From Leifsonia poae (GTDB lineage Bacteria > Actinomycetota > Actinomycetes > Actinomycetales > Microbacteriaceae), in the NCBI RefSeq assembly GCF_020009625.1, contig NZ_JAIHLP010000002.1, positions 62,001-126,000 of the forward strand: a stretch of 64,000 nucleotides of DNA. The letters run 5' to 3'. The notes beneath the pieces were generated by a model. That model worked only from the letters and a program-made list of their open reading frames with translations, made no database searches and was not told where the DNA came from. Of the stretch, positions 27,507-37,230 are shown one piece after another; positions within the stretch are counted from its first letter, which is position 1; the number at the start of each line of letters is the position of its first letter. The position numbers and the translations under genes are program-made.

Positions 27507-27936
27507 ATCGTCGAGTCTGCCCGACTCGCGCCCCGTTCGGGGGAGAAAGTTCGAAACAATCCGCGCCCCCGTGAGATCGGCACGAGGGCGGCGATCGCAG
27601 CACATGCCGATGCAGGCATACAGGCCGGGATCCCGAATCCCGATTGGCTTTGAGGTCTCACAGGTTGATACGGTCGAGGGTGTCCTGGTCTGCCGGAACG
27701 GCGGTCGCCGGGGCCGCAAACCCAGTCCGCGGGCCGGGCGCCCGGTGGTCGTGAGACCGGAATCGGTCGCGTTCGCTCCGTAAGGTCGGGCGGTGTGGGC
27801 GCACCCCGAGGTCGCGCCGGCAGCCGGTGACTCGCGAGTCGAAGAGAACTCGCTTGAGGCTCCGCCTGCTCATGCTGCAGACCCGGGCGCAACCACGGAG
27901 CACGCCGGGATCGTCCTGGCGCGCCGCGGAGAACAA
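27507..27936. other. Intergenic region between Dyp peroxidase and OpuA operon
   Basis: 430 bases without a convincing gene; short open frames on both strands have no family resemblance or ribosome site. A perfect 12-bp palindrome GACTCGCGAGTC lies at 27829-27840, about 100 bases before the transporter start, and is a possible operator. Nothing else recognised. Confidence 0.5.
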
Positions 27937-29235
27937 GTGAGCGAGTCTGTCGCCGTCGAGGCACGGAACCTATACAAGATATTCGGACGGAAACCCGGCG
28001 ACGTCGTGCGCCGATTGCAGGGCGGGGCCACCCGCGACGAAGTCGCCGGCAGCGGCACCGCTGCGGTGATCGATGCCAGTTTCACCGTGAAGGCGGGGGA
28101 GATCTTCGTGGTCATGGGGCTGTCCGGCTCCGGCAAGTCCACCCTGATCCGGCTGCTGAACGGGCTGCTGGAGCCCACGAGCGGCCAGGTCGACGTGATG
28201 GGAACGACCATCACGGGCACATCGGCGAAGCGACTACGGGAAGTGCGTCGACGGCACATCTCGATGGTCTTCCAACATTTCGCGCTGCTGCCGCACCGAA
28301 CGGTGCTCGACAACCTCGCCTACGGGCTCGAGGTGCAGGGCATCCCTCCGGCCGAACGACGCGAGCGGGCTCAGAAGGTGCTCGATCTCGTCGGACTCAC
28401 CGGATGGGGCGACACGCTTCCGGGCGAGCTGTCCGGGGGGATGCAACAGCGGGTCGGGTTGGGTCGCGCCCTCGCCGCCGACACCGATGTGCTGCTCATG
28501 GACGAAGCGTTCTCCGCCCTCGACCCGCTCATCCGGCGCGAGATGCAGGAACAGCTGATCGAGTTGCAGGCGCAGCTGGGCACGACGATCGTCTTCATCA
28601 CGCATGATCTCAACGAAGCAATGTTCCTCGGCGACCGCATCGCCGTCATGCGCGACGGTCGCGTCGTTCAGATCGGAACGCCGGAGGAGATCCTGATGGA
28701 TCCCGCGAACGACTACGTCGAGAGCTTCGTGCACGACGTCGACCGGGCGCGAGTGCTCACCGCGGCGAGCGTGATGGAGCCCGTGCGTGCGCTCGTCACC
28801 GTCGCCGCGGGCCCCCGCGCCGCTGTGCGCACCATGCGCGACCTGCAGACCTCGGCGGCTTTCGTCGTCGGGCACGGCCGTCGCCTGCTCGGCGTCGTCC
28901 GCGACCGGGACGTGATGCGCCAGGTGCGCGAAGGGCAGGGCGATCTGCAGGCGGTGATCCGGGAGGACATCGCTTCGGTGTCGCGCGATGAGGTGCTCAG
29001 CGACATCGTCGGGCTCTCGGTCGAGAGCGAACTCCCGTTGGCCGTCGTGGACGACAAGACGCGGCTGCTCGGGGTCATCCCGCGTGTGACCCTGCTGGCG
29101 GCGCTCGGCAATGTGACGAGCTCCACCACGGAGATCCCGGTCGTCGTGCAGCCGGCCACGACCATCCCGATCGATGTCATGAACCAGACCTTGCGCGACA
29201 CCGCGCCGGGCGTTGCTGTCGAGGGGGTGCGCTGA
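27937..29235 (+). CDS. Glycine betaine/proline-type ABC transporter ATP-binding protein with CBS domains
   Basis: 432 residues from a GTG at 27937 with GGAG 5 bases upstream. The ATPase has Walker [10 protein letters not shown], signature [15 protein letters not shown] and Walker [14 protein letters not shown]. The C-terminal third (from about residue 285) carries two CBS modules ([11 protein letters not shown] ... [11 protein letters not shown]), the ionic-strength sensors of OpuA/ProV-type ATPases. It drives uptake of compatible solutes under osmotic stress with the fused permease/binding protein whose ATG overlaps its stop (TGATG). Confidence 0.93.
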   Translation: MSESVAVEARNLYKIFGRKPGDVVRRLQGGATRDEVAGSGTAAVIDASFTVKAGEIFVVMGLSGSGKSTLIRLLNGLLEPTSGQVDVMGTTITGTSAKRLREVRRRHISMVFQHFALLPHRTVLDNLAYGLEVQGIPPAERRERAQKVLDLVGLTGWGDTLPGELSGGMQQRVGLGRALAADTDVLLMDEAFSALDPLIRREMQEQLIELQAQLGTTIVFITHDLNEAMFLGDRIAVMRDGRVVQIGTPEEILMDPANDYVESFVHDVDRARVLTAASVMEPVRALVTVAAGPRAAVRTMRDLQTSAAFVVGHGRRLLGVVRDRDVMRQVREGQGDLQAVIREDIASVSRDEVLSDIVGLSVESELPLAVVDDKTRLLGVIPRVTLLAALGNVTSSTTEIPVVVQPATTIPIDVMNQTLRDTAPGVAVEGVR

Positions 29236-30959
29236 TGGGCATCCGTCTGCCGCTCGGCGAGTGGGCGACCAGCGTCGTCGACTTCGTCACCCAGTTCTTC
29301 AGCCCGGTGTTCGACGTCGTCCGTACGGTGTTCACCGGGCTCTACGACGGCACCGACTGGATCCTCCAGACCCCGCCGTTCTGGGGCATCATCTTGATCT
29401 TCGCCGCCCTGGGTGTCTGGCTGCGCGGGTGGGTGTTCGGCGTCGGAACGGCGGTCGGCCTGCTCCTGATCGTCGGCGTCGACCAGTGGTCGAACGCGAT
29501 GGACACCCTCGCGCTCGTGCTCGTGGCGGCGGTGATCGCCATCGCGATCAGTGTTCCGCTCGGGATCCTCGCGGCCCGCGACAAGACCGCTTCGGCGATC
29601 ATCCGACCGATCCTCGACTTCATGCAGACGATGCCCGCATTCGTCTACCTGATCCCCGCACTGATCCTGTTCCGGGTGGGCGTCGTCCCCGGGATCGTCG
29701 CGACGATCATCTTTGCGATGGCGCCCGGTGTGCGGCTGACCGAGCTCGGCATCCGGGGTGTCGATCGCGAGATCGTGGAAGCAGGAAAGGCCTTCGGATC
29801 GTCTCCGCGCCGCATCCTGCGCCAGATCCAGCTGCCGCTGGCCATGCCGTCCATTCTCGCGGGGGTGAACCAGGTGATCATGCTGTCGCTCTCGATGGTC
29901 GTCATCGCGGGCATGGTGGGCGCCGGTGGCCTCGGCCGAGACATCGTGCAGGCGCTCAGTCGAGTGGATGTGGGTCTCGGCTTCGAGGCCGGCCTCGCGG
30001 TCGTGATCCTCGCCATCATCCTCGACCGGCTCACAGCGGCTGCGGGCGCGGTTCGGAAACGGTCCGGCGCGAACGCCAGAGTGCCGCGCCGGATCGCCAT
30101 CGCGATCGGAACGGTCGCGGTCGTCGCCATCGCCGGCAGCGGGATCGCCGCGGCGGTTCAGCACACCGGCGGCAAGGGCGAGATCACGGTCGCGGTGTTC
30201 AACGGCTGGCCCGAGGGCGAGGCTGCCTCGTACCTCTGGAAGCAGGTGCTGGAGAAAAAGGGGTACCAGGTCACTTTCGAGTATGCCGACGCCGGCCCCG
30301 CGTTCGCCGGGTTGAGTACAGGAGACTACGACGTGGCCCTCGACGGCTGGCTGCCGACGACGCACGCGGCGTATCTCGACAAGTACCGGGACTCGCTCGT
30401 GGATCTCGGCGCCTGGAACAAGGAGGCCACGCTGACGATCGCCGTCAACAAAGACGCCCCGATCGACTCGCTCGACGAGCTCGCGGCCCACTCGGCTGAA
30501 TTCGGCGACCGTCTCGTCGGCATCGAACCGGGAGCGGGTCTGACCGAAGCGACACAGAACAAGGTGATCCCGGAGTACGGACTGGGCAAGCTGGACTTCG
30601 TCACCTCGTCGACGCCGGCCATGCTTGCCGAGCTGACCAGCGCGATCAAGAACAAGGAGAACATTGCCGTCACGCTGTGGCGACCGCACTGGGCGTACGA
30701 CCAGTTCGACCTGAAAGACCTGAAAGACCCGAAGAACACGCTGGGAACGGCGGAGTCCATCCACTCGATCGCGAGCACGGGCTTCGAGAAACGGTTCCCG
30801 GAGGTCGCCGGCTGGATCAAGGGATTCAAGCTCGACTCCGACCGGCTCTATTCGCTCGAGAACGCGATGTTCAACGGCGCGAAGCCCGGCGACTATGACC
30901 GGATCGTCACCAGGTGGATGCAGGAGAACCAGAAGTACGTCGACTCGCTCACGTCGTAG
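29235..30959 (+). CDS. Compatible-solute ABC permease fused to its substrate-binding domain
   Basis: 574 residues. The first half (to about residue 275) is an OpuAB/ProW-type permease with the loop [29 protein letters not shown]. After another helix (residues 289-310) comes an OpuAC-type binding domain ([19 protein letters not shown] to the end) with the tryptophans of the quaternary-amine cage visible in NGWPEG, DGWLPT and LWRPHWAY. The binding domain is thus tethered outside the membrane, as in Lactococcus OpuA. Likely substrates are glycine betaine, proline betaine or choline. Second gene of the operon. Confidence 0.92.
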   Translation: MGIRLPLGEWATSVVDFVTQFFSPVFDVVRTVFTGLYDGTDWILQTPPFWGIILIFAALGVWLRGWVFGVGTAVGLLLIVGVDQWSNAMDTLALVLVAAVIAIAISVPLGILAARDKTASAIIRPILDFMQTMPAFVYLIPALILFRVGVVPGIVATIIFAMAPGVRLTELGIRGVDREIVEAGKAFGSSPRRILRQIQLPLAMPSILAGVNQVIMLSLSMVVIAGMVGAGGLGRDIVQALSRVDVGLGFEAGLAVVILAIILDRLTAAAGAVRKRSGANARVPRRIAIAIGTVAVVAIAGSGIAAAVQHTGGKGEITVAVFNGWPEGEAASYLWKQVLEKKGYQVTFEYADAGPAFAGLSTGDYDVALDGWLPTTHAAYLDKYRDSLVDLGAWNKEATLTIAVNKDAPIDSLDELAAHSAEFGDRLVGIEPGAGLTEATQNKVIPEYGLGKLDFVTSSTPAMLAELTSAIKNKENIAVTLWRPHWAYDQFDLKDLKDPKNTLGTAESIHSIASTGFEKRFPEVAGWIKGFKLDSDRLYSLENAMFNGAKPGDYDRIVTRWMQENQKYVDSLTS

Positions 30960-30968
30960 CCTGGGGGG

Positions 30969-31832
30969 ATGAGCCTTCCCCGCCAGGACACCTTCGTCAG
31001 CTATCCCGACGGCGCCGTCACCTCCACGGGCACGGTCGTGCATCTGGAGCTGCTGGCGGACGGCCGGGTGGTCGTCGTGCTCGACCGCACGGCGTTCCAC
31101 CCGGTCGATCCGGTCTGGCCGGACCAGCCGGCAGACACGGGGACGCTCGAGATGAACGGTGTCGCGCATCCTGTGCTCGACGCGGTCGTGGGCGCCACCG
31201 ACGGCAGCACCCTCTTCGTAGGTGACGCACCGGTGCGAACCGGAACGGAGGGCTGGGCCTTCGTCGTCTGCCACGTCGTGGGCGACGTCGCCGGTATCGA
31301 CATCGGGGCGACGGCCACTGTGACGGTCGACGCGGATGCGCGGCACGCGCTCTCAGCCGGCCACACCGCCTGCCACCTGGCATCCCTGGCGCTGAACGAA
31401 GCCCTCGCCGGACTGTGGACGAAAGAAGTTCCGCTCGACGCGCGCGGCTTTCCGAATTTCGACCAGCTCGCGATCGTCGAGTCGCGCATTGTGGCGGGCG
31501 GCTCAGTCGACCGCTACCGCATAGGCAAGAGCCTGCGCAAGAGTGGGTTCGCCGCGGTCGAGCTCGAGCCCAGGCTGGCCGGGGTGACCGCCCGCGCCGA
31601 CGAGCTGCTGGCCGGCTGGGTCGCATCCGGTGCTCCGGTGACGATCGCCCGCGCCGGCGACGGCTTGGGCGATCGTCGCACCTGGCGTTGCGAGCTTCCG
31701 GAGGGTGTCGTCGAGATCCCGTGCGGCGGTACGCACCTCGCCTCATTGGCCGAGCTCGCCTCGGTCACCGTCTCTCTCGACCTCACCACGGCCGACGGCG
31801 CTCTCGAACTGACTCTCCGCACCACGACCTGA
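30969..31832 (+). CDS. AlaX-like alanyl-tRNA editing domain protein
   Basis: 287 residues. The second half has both zinc-binding signatures of the AlaRS editing domain: SAGHTACHLASLAL (HxxxH) and CGGTHLASL (CxxxH). Free-standing AlaX proteins remove serine or glycine wrongly attached to tRNA-Ala. The N-terminal half (DRTAFHPVDPVWPDQPADTG, then GWAFVVCHVVGD) resembles the AlaX beta-barrel. A TAGCCT box ends 6 bases before the ATG at 30969, suggesting a leaderless transcript; the gene also lies 9 bases after the OpuA gene and may be co-transcribed. Confidence 0.82.
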   Translation: MSLPRQDTFVSYPDGAVTSTGTVVHLELLADGRVVVVLDRTAFHPVDPVWPDQPADTGTLEMNGVAHPVLDAVVGATDGSTLFVGDAPVRTGTEGWAFVVCHVVGDVAGIDIGATATVTVDADARHALSAGHTACHLASLALNEALAGLWTKEVPLDARGFPNFDQLAIVESRIVAGGSVDRYRIGKSLRKSGFAAVELEPRLAGVTARADELLAGWVASGAPVTIARAGDGLGDRRTWRCELPEGVVEIPCGGTHLASLAELASVTVSLDLTTADGALELTLRTTT

Positions 31833-31854
31833 CGTCACCCGCCCGCGGCCGTGA

Positions 31855-32493
31855 TCAGATGTCGAGCGAGTCGCCGGGCTCGAGGGCGATGAATTCACCG
31901 CCGCCCTGCTCCGTCGCCCACTTCACGCGGCCGTTCGCCATGTCTTTTCCGGCGCGGGCGAGCACCATCTCGTGGGTCGTGAAGCTGCGCTTGGGCTTGA
32001 CGGCGAGCACGTAATCGATCGATTCCGCAATCTTCAGCCAGGGTGCGCCCGCCGGAACCGCGAGCAGATCGACGTCGACACCCTCGGGGATCGTGAACGA
32101 GTCGCCACCGTAGTAGAGCTCGTCGTTGATGAGGACGCCGACGTTGTCGACGATCGGGATGCTGGAGTGGATCACGGCGTGCTTCTCGCCGAAGAATCGC
32201 AGGGTGAACGGTCCGGCCTCGACGGTGTCTCCGTTCGACACGACGGTGACGTCGAAGTCACCGGCGGCCGCGGCTACCCCGGCCGGCGCGAAGATCGGGA
32301 CCTCGGGGTTGAGGTCGAGGATGCGGTTCAACTGCTCCGGAGTCCAGTGGTCTGCGTGCTCGTGGGTGATCACCACAGCCGCCGTGTTGGCGGTGTCGGT
32401 GAGCGGAGAGGTGAACGAGCCGGGGTCGACGAAGAGCTTCTTTCCGGAGTCTTCGAGGAGGAGGGCGGCATGTTCGAATTTCGTCAGTCTCAT
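31855..32493 (-). CDS. MBL-fold metal-dependent hydrolase (UlaG-like)
   Basis: 212 residues from the ATG at 32493 (TGGAG 3 bases upstream); a longer frame to 32592 overlaps the divergent copper-ATPase promoter and is unlikely. The metallo-beta-lactamase motif is VITHEHADHWTPEQL (HxHxDH) and further ligands lie in GEKHAVIHSS and YYGGDSF. The family covers lactonases and other hydrolases of sugar-like or phosphate substrates; the natural substrate is unknown. Divergent from the P-type ATPase gene. Confidence 0.85.
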   Translation of the reverse strand: MRLTKFEHAALLLEDSGKKLFVDPGSFTSPLTDTANTAAVVITHEHADHWTPEQLNRILDLNPEVPIFAPAGVAAAAGDFDVTVVSNGDTVEAGPFTLRFFGEKHAVIHSSIPIVDNVGVLINDELYYGGDSFTIPEGVDVDLLAVPAGAPWLKIAESIDYVLAVKPKRSFTTHEMVLARAGKDMANGRVKWATEQGGGEFIALEPGDSLDI

Positions 32494-32540
32494 GGCTCCA
32501 GGAAATACCCATTCCGTTGTCGCTGCAACTCCTGGAGGAA

Positions 32541-32558
32541 TATACCCGGGAGGGGTAT
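32541..32558. promoter_or_regulatory. CsoR-like copper operator candidate
   Basis: TATACCCGGGAGGGGTAT: ATACCC (32542-32547) faces GGGGTAT (32552-32558). This is the pattern of CsoR-type Cu(I)-sensor operators, two ATACCC half-sites around a G/C-rich centre. It lies 15 bases upstream of the copper-ATPase start. No csoR gene is in the window. Confidence 0.5.
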
Positions 32559-32573
32559 CGTTGTGTCGTGGAT

Positions 32574-34630
32574 ATGAACGAGATGACGTCATCCGAGCAC
32601 ACGGACCACGAGCCCCACGCCGACCACGCCGACCACGCCGACCATGCCGGCCACTCCGATCACGCCGGCCACGATCCGGTGGTCTTCCGCCGCAAGTTCT
32701 GGCTCACCCTGGTGCTCACCGTGCCCACCATGGTGTTCTCGCCCGGCCTCCAGGAGATCCTCGGCCTTCACGGCCCCCGCTTCCCGGTAGTCAATTCATC
32801 CCGGCGGTCTTCGGCATTGCGATCTTCTTCTACGGCGGCCTCGTGTTCCTCCGCGGTGCGGTCGACGAGCTCCGCTCGCGCCGCCCCGGAATGATGACCC
32901 TGATCTCGCTCGCGATCGTCGTCGCGTTCGGCTACAGCCTCGCCGTGACCTTCGGCCTGCACGGCATGGATTTCTGGTGGGAGCTGGCCACGCTCATCCT
33001 GATCATGCTGCTCGGTCACTGGATCGAGATGTCGGCAGTGATGGGCGCGCAGGATGCTCTCGGGCAGTTGGCCAAGCTGCTGCCCGACGAGGCGGAGCGG
33101 GTCATCGGGGGAGTCGACGGCGCGACCGAGACGGTGCCCGTCGGCGCACTTTCGCTCGGCGACCTGGTGCGCGTGCGGCCGGGCTCGAGCGTTCCCGTCG
33201 ACGGTGAAATCGTCGACGGTCGCTCCGACCTCGACGAGTCCCTCCTCACGGGTGAGTCGAAACCTGTTTCGCGTACGGTCGGTGAACAGGTGATCGCGGG
33301 GAGCATTTCGGGAACGGGATCGCTCGTGGTGCGGGTCACCAAGCTGGGCGGCGACACTGCGCTGGCAGGGATCATGCGACTCGTCTCGGACGCCCAGGCG
33401 AGCAAGTCGGGCACTCAGGTGCTTGCCGACCGGGCGGCGGCGTGGCTGTTCTACGTGGCGCTGGCCGCCGCATCCCTCACCCTCGTCGTGTGGGCGATTC
33501 TGCGACCCGGCGACCCATCGTTCGTGCTGGAACGCGTCGTCACCGTGCTCGTCATCGCGTGCCCGCACGCGCTGGGGCTGGCCATTCCTTTGGTGGCCCA
33601 GATCTCGACGGCCATCGGGGCGAGGAACGGTCTGCTGATCCGCGATCGGCACGCGATGGAGGATGCCCGGCTGATCGACGTGGTGCTGTTCGACAAGACA
33701 GGCACGCTCACGGAGGGGCGCCAGGGTGTCGTCGCCGTCGTCACGGCGGACGGCCAGCCCGAGAATGCGGTGCTTTCGCTCGCGGCATCGGTCGAGGCCC
33801 CCGCAGAGCACCCGATCGCCCGCGCCATTGTCACCGAGGCGAAGACGCGCAGGGTGGCGCTGGTGCGCGCGGACGAATTCGAGGCGCTCGGAGGTCGCGG
33901 GGCGACCGCAGTGATCGACGACGTGTCCGTCACGGTCGGCGCACCCCGCCTGCTCGCGGAACGCGGTCTCGCTCCGTCAGATCGCCTCGCCGAGGCCGCC
34001 CGTGAAGCGGCGGGCCGGGCCCAGACGGTCGTGTACGTGATCCACGGCAGCGAGGTGATCGGATTCATCTCACTGGCCGATGTCGTGCGCGCCGAATCGG
34101 CCGAGGCCGTGCGGCTGCTCCACGATCGCGGTGTGCGGGTGGCGATGCTCACCGGTGATTCGCGCGAGGTCGGTGAAGCCGTCGCACGGCAGCTCGGCAT
34201 CGATGAGGTCTTCGCGGAGGTGCTGCCCGGCGACAAGGCGGCCACCGTTGCGCAGTTGCAGAAGGACGGCTCGCGGGTGGCGATGGTGGGCGACGGCGTC
34301 AACGATGCTCCTGCCCTCGCCCAGGCGGATGTGGGGATCGCCATCGGTGCGGGAACGGATGTCGCCATTGAGTCGGCCGGGATCGTGCTCGCCTCGAGCG
34401 ACCCGCGCGGTGTGGCCAAGGTGATCACGCTTTCGGCTGCGACCTATCGCAAGATGCTGCAGAACCTGGCCTGGGCCACCGGCTACAACGTGGTCGCGCT
34501 CCCATTGGCGGCCGGCGTGGCGACCGGGATCGGCATCCTGGTGTCGCCGGCGTTCGGGGCTGTGCTGATGTCGGTCTCGACGATCGTGGTCGCACTCAAC
34601 GCCCAGCTGCTCCGCCGTATCCGCATCTAG
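32574..34630 (+). pseudogene. copB: CopB-type copper-exporting P1B ATPase, disrupted by a one-base frameshift
   Basis: A heavy-metal P-type ATPase. The N-terminus (ATG at 32574) is a His-rich tail of (A/G)DH-type repeats with ten His, then FRRKFWLTLVLTVPTMVFSPGLQ (first helix). After RFP at 32786 the frame stops matching; the continuation GSQFIPAVFGIAIFFYGG is in the next frame. One missing G in the GG at 32786-32787 explains the break; restored length would be about 685 residues, normal for CopB. Downstream: TGES loop, ACPHALGLAIPL (CPH metal motif of the CopB group), DKTGTLTEG and GDGVNDAPALA. Either a real mutation or a sequencing error. Expected role is Cu/Ag export. Confidence 0.85.
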
Positions 34631-34651
34631 CCCGCTCTGCCGGAGAGGCCT

Positions 34652-34703
34652 GCGACACGCCATCGGAAGATCCGCCCCGAAGGATCTTCCGATGGCGTGT
34701 CGC
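34652..34703 (+). terminator. 22-bp perfect hairpin after the copper ATPase
   Basis: 34652-34673 pairs perfectly with 34682-34703 around an 8-base loop. No T-run follows, as is common for actinobacterial terminators. It lies 21 bases after the ATPase stop and 69 bases before the lipid kinase gene. Confidence 0.7.
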
Positions 34704-34772
34704 CGGCATTCTCCGTGGTGGCGGGAGCGCCGGGGGAGCCGAGGCCGTGCCGCTCCGCCATAATCGTGAGCT

Positions 34773-35669
34773 ATGGTCTCCCTCACCATCGTCGTCGCCA
34801 TCAACCCGATGGCGTCATTCGGTCATCGGCGCGAGGTCGGCCCCCGGGCGGTGGCGCGACTGACCGAAGCCGGTCACACGGTCGTCCAGATCGACCAGCC
34901 GAACATCGAGCTGCTCCGGCGCGAGACAGCGCGCGCGGTGGAGGCCGGTGCCGATGCGCTCGTGGTGGTCGGCGGCGACGGCATGGTCAACCTCGGTGCG
35001 AACATCGTGGCGCAAACGCCGGTGCCACTCGGGATCGTGCCGAGCGGCACCGGCAATGACGTGGCCGACGGGCTGGGGATCCCGGTGAAGGACACCGAGG
35101 CGGCGATCGATGCTCTGCTCGGTGCGCTCGGCCGCCCACCCAGAATCATCGACGCCGGCCGGATCCGGCACGGTGAACTGTCCACCTGGTTCGTGGGGGT
35201 GGTGTCGGCCGGTTTCGACGCGATCGTCAATGAGCGCGCCAATCTGATGACACGCCCGCGAGGCCGCAGCCGCTACATCGTCGCGTTGCTGCGTGAGCTG
35301 GCGACCCTGCGCCCGATCCCATACGAGATCGTCGCCGACGGTGCACCGTGGACGACAGAGGCACTGCTCATCTCGGTGGCGAACAACCGCTCGCTCGGCG
35401 GCGGGATGCGCATCGTGCCGCATGCGCTCCTCGACGACGGGATGCTCGACCTCTTCGTCGTGACGCCGATGTCGCGTTTCGCGTTCCTGCGGGTCTTCCC
35501 CAAAGTTTTCTCCGGAAGACATACGACGCTGCCGCAGGTCTCCTTCCGCACGGTTCGCACCCTCACGCTGGACGCCCCGAACGTCATCGCCTACGCCGAC
35601 GGGGAGCGGATCGGGCCGTTGCCGGTGGAGATCTCCGCCGTCCCGGGCGCCCTCGGCGTGCTTGTCTGA
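34773..35669 (+). CDS. Diacylglycerol kinase-family lipid kinase
   Basis: 298 residues. The DAGK catalytic domain is clear: IVVAINPMASFG, the glycine-rich VVVGGDGMVNLGAN, and IVPSGTGNDVADGLG. The C-terminal beta domain has NNRSLGGGMRIVPHALLDDGMLDL and YADGER. Members phosphorylate diacylglycerol or related lipids, recycling lipid products into phosphatidate. CATAAT (34759-34764) ends 8 bases before the ATG, suggesting a leaderless mRNA. It is followed by tRNA-Glu. Confidence 0.92.
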   Translation: MVSLTIVVAINPMASFGHRREVGPRAVARLTEAGHTVVQIDQPNIELLRRETARAVEAGADALVVVGGDGMVNLGANIVAQTPVPLGIVPSGTGNDVADGLGIPVKDTEAAIDALLGALGRPPRIIDAGRIRHGELSTWFVGVVSAGFDAIVNERANLMTRPRGRSRYIVALLRELATLRPIPYEIVADGAPWTTEALLISVANNRSLGGGMRIVPHALLDDGMLDLFVVTPMSRFAFLRVFPKVFSGRHTTLPQVSFRTVRTLTLDAPNVIAYADGERIGPLPVEISAVPGALGVLV

Positions 35670-35697
35670 GCCGCCACGCCCGGATGCCCGCCCCGTT

Positions 35698-35727
35698 TTG
35701 GAACCCGTGTCGGGAATGTGGCATACT
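35698..35727 (+). promoter_or_regulatory. Promoter of tRNA-Glu
   Basis: TTGGAA (35698-35703), 18 bases, CATACT (35722-35727), followed by the mature tRNA 18 bases later. Spacing and sequence fit a sigma-70-type promoter. Confidence 0.5.
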
Positions 35728-35744
35728 CATTGAGTTGCAAAAAC

Positions 35745-35820
35745 GGCCCCATCGTTTAGCGGCCTAGGACGTCGCCCTCTCACGGCGGTAACGCGGGTTC
35801 AAATCCCGCTGGGGTCACCA
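35745..35820 (+). tRNA. tRNA-Glu (anticodon CTC)
   Basis: The acceptor stem GGCCCCA (35745-35751) pairs with TGGGGTC (35810-35816) with one G-U pair; discriminator A at 35817 and an encoded CCA at 35818-35820. The anticodon stem TCGCC/GGCGG encloses the loop CTCTCAC with anticodon CTC at 35779-35781. The T-arm is GCGGGTTCAAATCCCGC. It reads GAG glutamate codons. Confidence 0.97.
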
Positions 35821-35824
35821 ACAG

Positions 35825-35861
35825 CCCGGATACCAGTCATTCACTGGTGTCCGGGTTTTTT
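35825..35861 (+). terminator. Intrinsic terminator of tRNA-Glu
   Basis: A 13-bp stem (35825-35837 with 35843-35855, one G-T pair), a 5-base loop, then six T (35856-35861): a classic rho-independent terminator directly after the tRNA. Confidence 0.92.
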
Positions 35862-35978
35862 CGTCTGGTCGATGCCGGCCCGGTTCGCGCGGCGTGCGTG
35901 GAGTGGCCGATATTCATCCTGCAGAACGGACGCGACCACCGGGTCACAGTCCGGTGCGGGATGACGGGGAGGTTCCTG

Positions 35979-35984
35979 TAGAAT
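35979..35984 (+). promoter_or_regulatory. -10 box of the riboswitch-terC transcript
   Basis: TAGAAT ends 8 bases before the start of the riboswitch P1 stem, so transcription should begin at about 35991. No good -35 is seen. Confidence 0.4.
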
Positions 35985-35992
35985 AGGAGACG

Positions 35993-36106
35993 CGAAGGGG
36001 AGTATCCCGGACGGCCCAGCAGGGTCGGCGCTGTGCACGTCATCACGGATCGGTTCCGATCCCGGGCACGGCGGCACCCGATTCTTGGGTGCGGGAGAGA
36101 CTTTCG
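35993..36106 (+). ncRNA. yybP-ykoY-type (Mn2+) riboswitch
   Basis: Between a -10-like box and a TerC-family gene lies an RNA with the conserved yybP-ykoY parts: P1 5' strand CGAAGG (35993-35998) running into GGGGAGTAT, and GGGAGAGACTTTCG with the P1 3' strand CTTTCG (36101-36106). P1 closes with 6 pairs including one G-U; inner hairpins include ATCGG/CCGAT near 36049 and GCACCC/GGGTGC near 36074-36091. This class senses Mn2+ and is usually found before Mn exporters and TerC genes, as here. The 3' strand of P1 is also complementary to the gene's ribosome site CGAAAG (36127-36132). Identification is by motif and context, without a covariance search. Confidence 0.75.
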
Positions 36107-36141
36107 GTCCGCTATTCAGCGCCCTTCGAAAGGTTTTCCCC

Positions 36142-37230
36142 GTGGAGCTTGCTCTTCCTGCTTGGTTCGAGATCGGGTCGTTCATCGTCCTTCTCCTGAT
36201 TCTCGCGTTCGACCTGTTGATCGTGTTCAAGCGGCCGCACATCCCGAGCCCCAAGGAGTCGACACTGTGGGTGTCGTTCTATGTGGCCCTGGCGCTGGTG
36301 TTCGCCCTGCTGATGTTCCTGATCGGGGATGCGGAGCACGCCGGGCAGTTCCTTGCCGGCTGGCTCACCGAGTACAGCCTCAGCATCGACAATCTGTTCG
36401 TGTTCGTGATCATCATGAGCCGGTTCGCGGTGCCGAAGAAGTACCAGCAGGAAGTGCTGATGGTCGGCATCATCATCGCGCTGGTGCTGCGGGGCGTCTT
36501 CATCATCCTCGGAGCGCAGCTGATCGCCAGCTTCAGCTGGATCTTCTACATTTTCGGAGCGTTCCTGCTCTACACCGCGATCCATCAGGCCCTCAGCAAG
36601 CACGACGACAGCGAAGGCCAAGAAGACAGCGCCTTCATCCGTTTCCTGCGCACCCGGCTCAAGGTGTCGAACCAGTTCGAGGGGTTCAAGCTCCGGACAT
36701 TGGTGGACGGCAATCGCATGTTCACCCCGCTGATCATCGTCTTTCTGGCGCTCGGCACCACCGACCTGCTCTTCGCTCTCGACTCGATTCCCGCGATCTT
36801 CGGAATCACCCAGAGCCCGTTCATCGTCTTCGCCGCGAACGTGTTCGCGTTGATGGGACTGCGGCAGCTGTACTTCCTGCTCGGCCACCTTCTCGACAAG
36901 CTCGAGTACCTCAAATACGGGATCGCGTTCATCCTCGCGTTCATCGGTGTGAAGCTCGTCTTCCACGCGATGCACGAGAACGAGCTGCCCTTCATCAACG
37001 GGGGTGAGCACATCAGCTGGGCGCCCGACATCGGCACGCTGACGTCGCTCGTGGTGATCATCGCGGCCATGGCTGTCGCTACGATTGCAAGTCTGGTGAA
37101 GTTGAAGCTCAGCGGCACCAGCGTCGCCGCGGCCATCCACGGTGACGGCCCGGACGACGCGGACGACTCGGATGAGACCGGATCGACGCCGGCTCCGGCC
37201 CGCACCACTCGGGAGGAATCCGGTCCATGA
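36142..37230 (+). CDS. TerC-family membrane protein, probable Mn2+ exporter
   Basis: 362 residues from a GTG at 36142 with CGAAAGG 8 bases upstream. About nine helices. TerC signatures are SLSIDNLFVFVIIMSRF and FALDSIPAIFGITQSPFIVFAANVFALMGLRQLYF, with the conserved acidic residues (IDN, LDS) that bind the metal. TerC proteins under yybP-ykoY riboswitches (Alx, YkoY) export manganese. The C-terminal tail is acidic and cytoplasmic (DGPDDADDSDETG). Its stop overlaps the start of the PP2C phosphatase gene (ATGA, 37227-37230). Confidence 0.9.
   Translation: MELALPAWFEIGSFIVLLLILAFDLLIVFKRPHIPSPKESTLWVSFYVALALVFALLMFLIGDAEHAGQFLAGWLTEYSLSIDNLFVFVIIMSRFAVPKKYQQEVLMVGIIIALVLRGVFIILGAQLIASFSWIFYIFGAFLLYTAIHQALSKHDDSEGQEDSAFIRFLRTRLKVSNQFEGFKLRTLVDGNRMFTPLIIVFLALGTTDLLFALDSIPAIFGITQSPFIVFAANVFALMGLRQLYFLLGHLLDKLEYLKYGIAFILAFIGVKLVFHAMHENELPFINGGEHISWAPDIGTLTSLVVIIAAMAVATIASLVKLKLSGTSVAAAIHGDGPDDADDSDETGSTPAPARTTREESGP

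Noticed and set aside
27604..27783. Possible 59-residue gene in the gap before the OpuA operon
   Set aside because: No ribosome site, no similarity I recognise, and the frame is the end of a longer shadow over the peroxidase gene.
28713..31346. Open frame of 877 codons on the minus strand
   Set aside because: It is antisense to the OpuA genes and the AlaX-like gene, which have clear motifs. Its product is low-complexity Arg/Asp/His-rich sequence typical of shadows.
32126..32573. Longer N-terminus of the copper ATPase frame upstream of 32574
   Set aside because: That part of the frame is antisense to the MBL-fold gene and precedes the promoter; the true N-terminus is the His-rich segment in the other frame.
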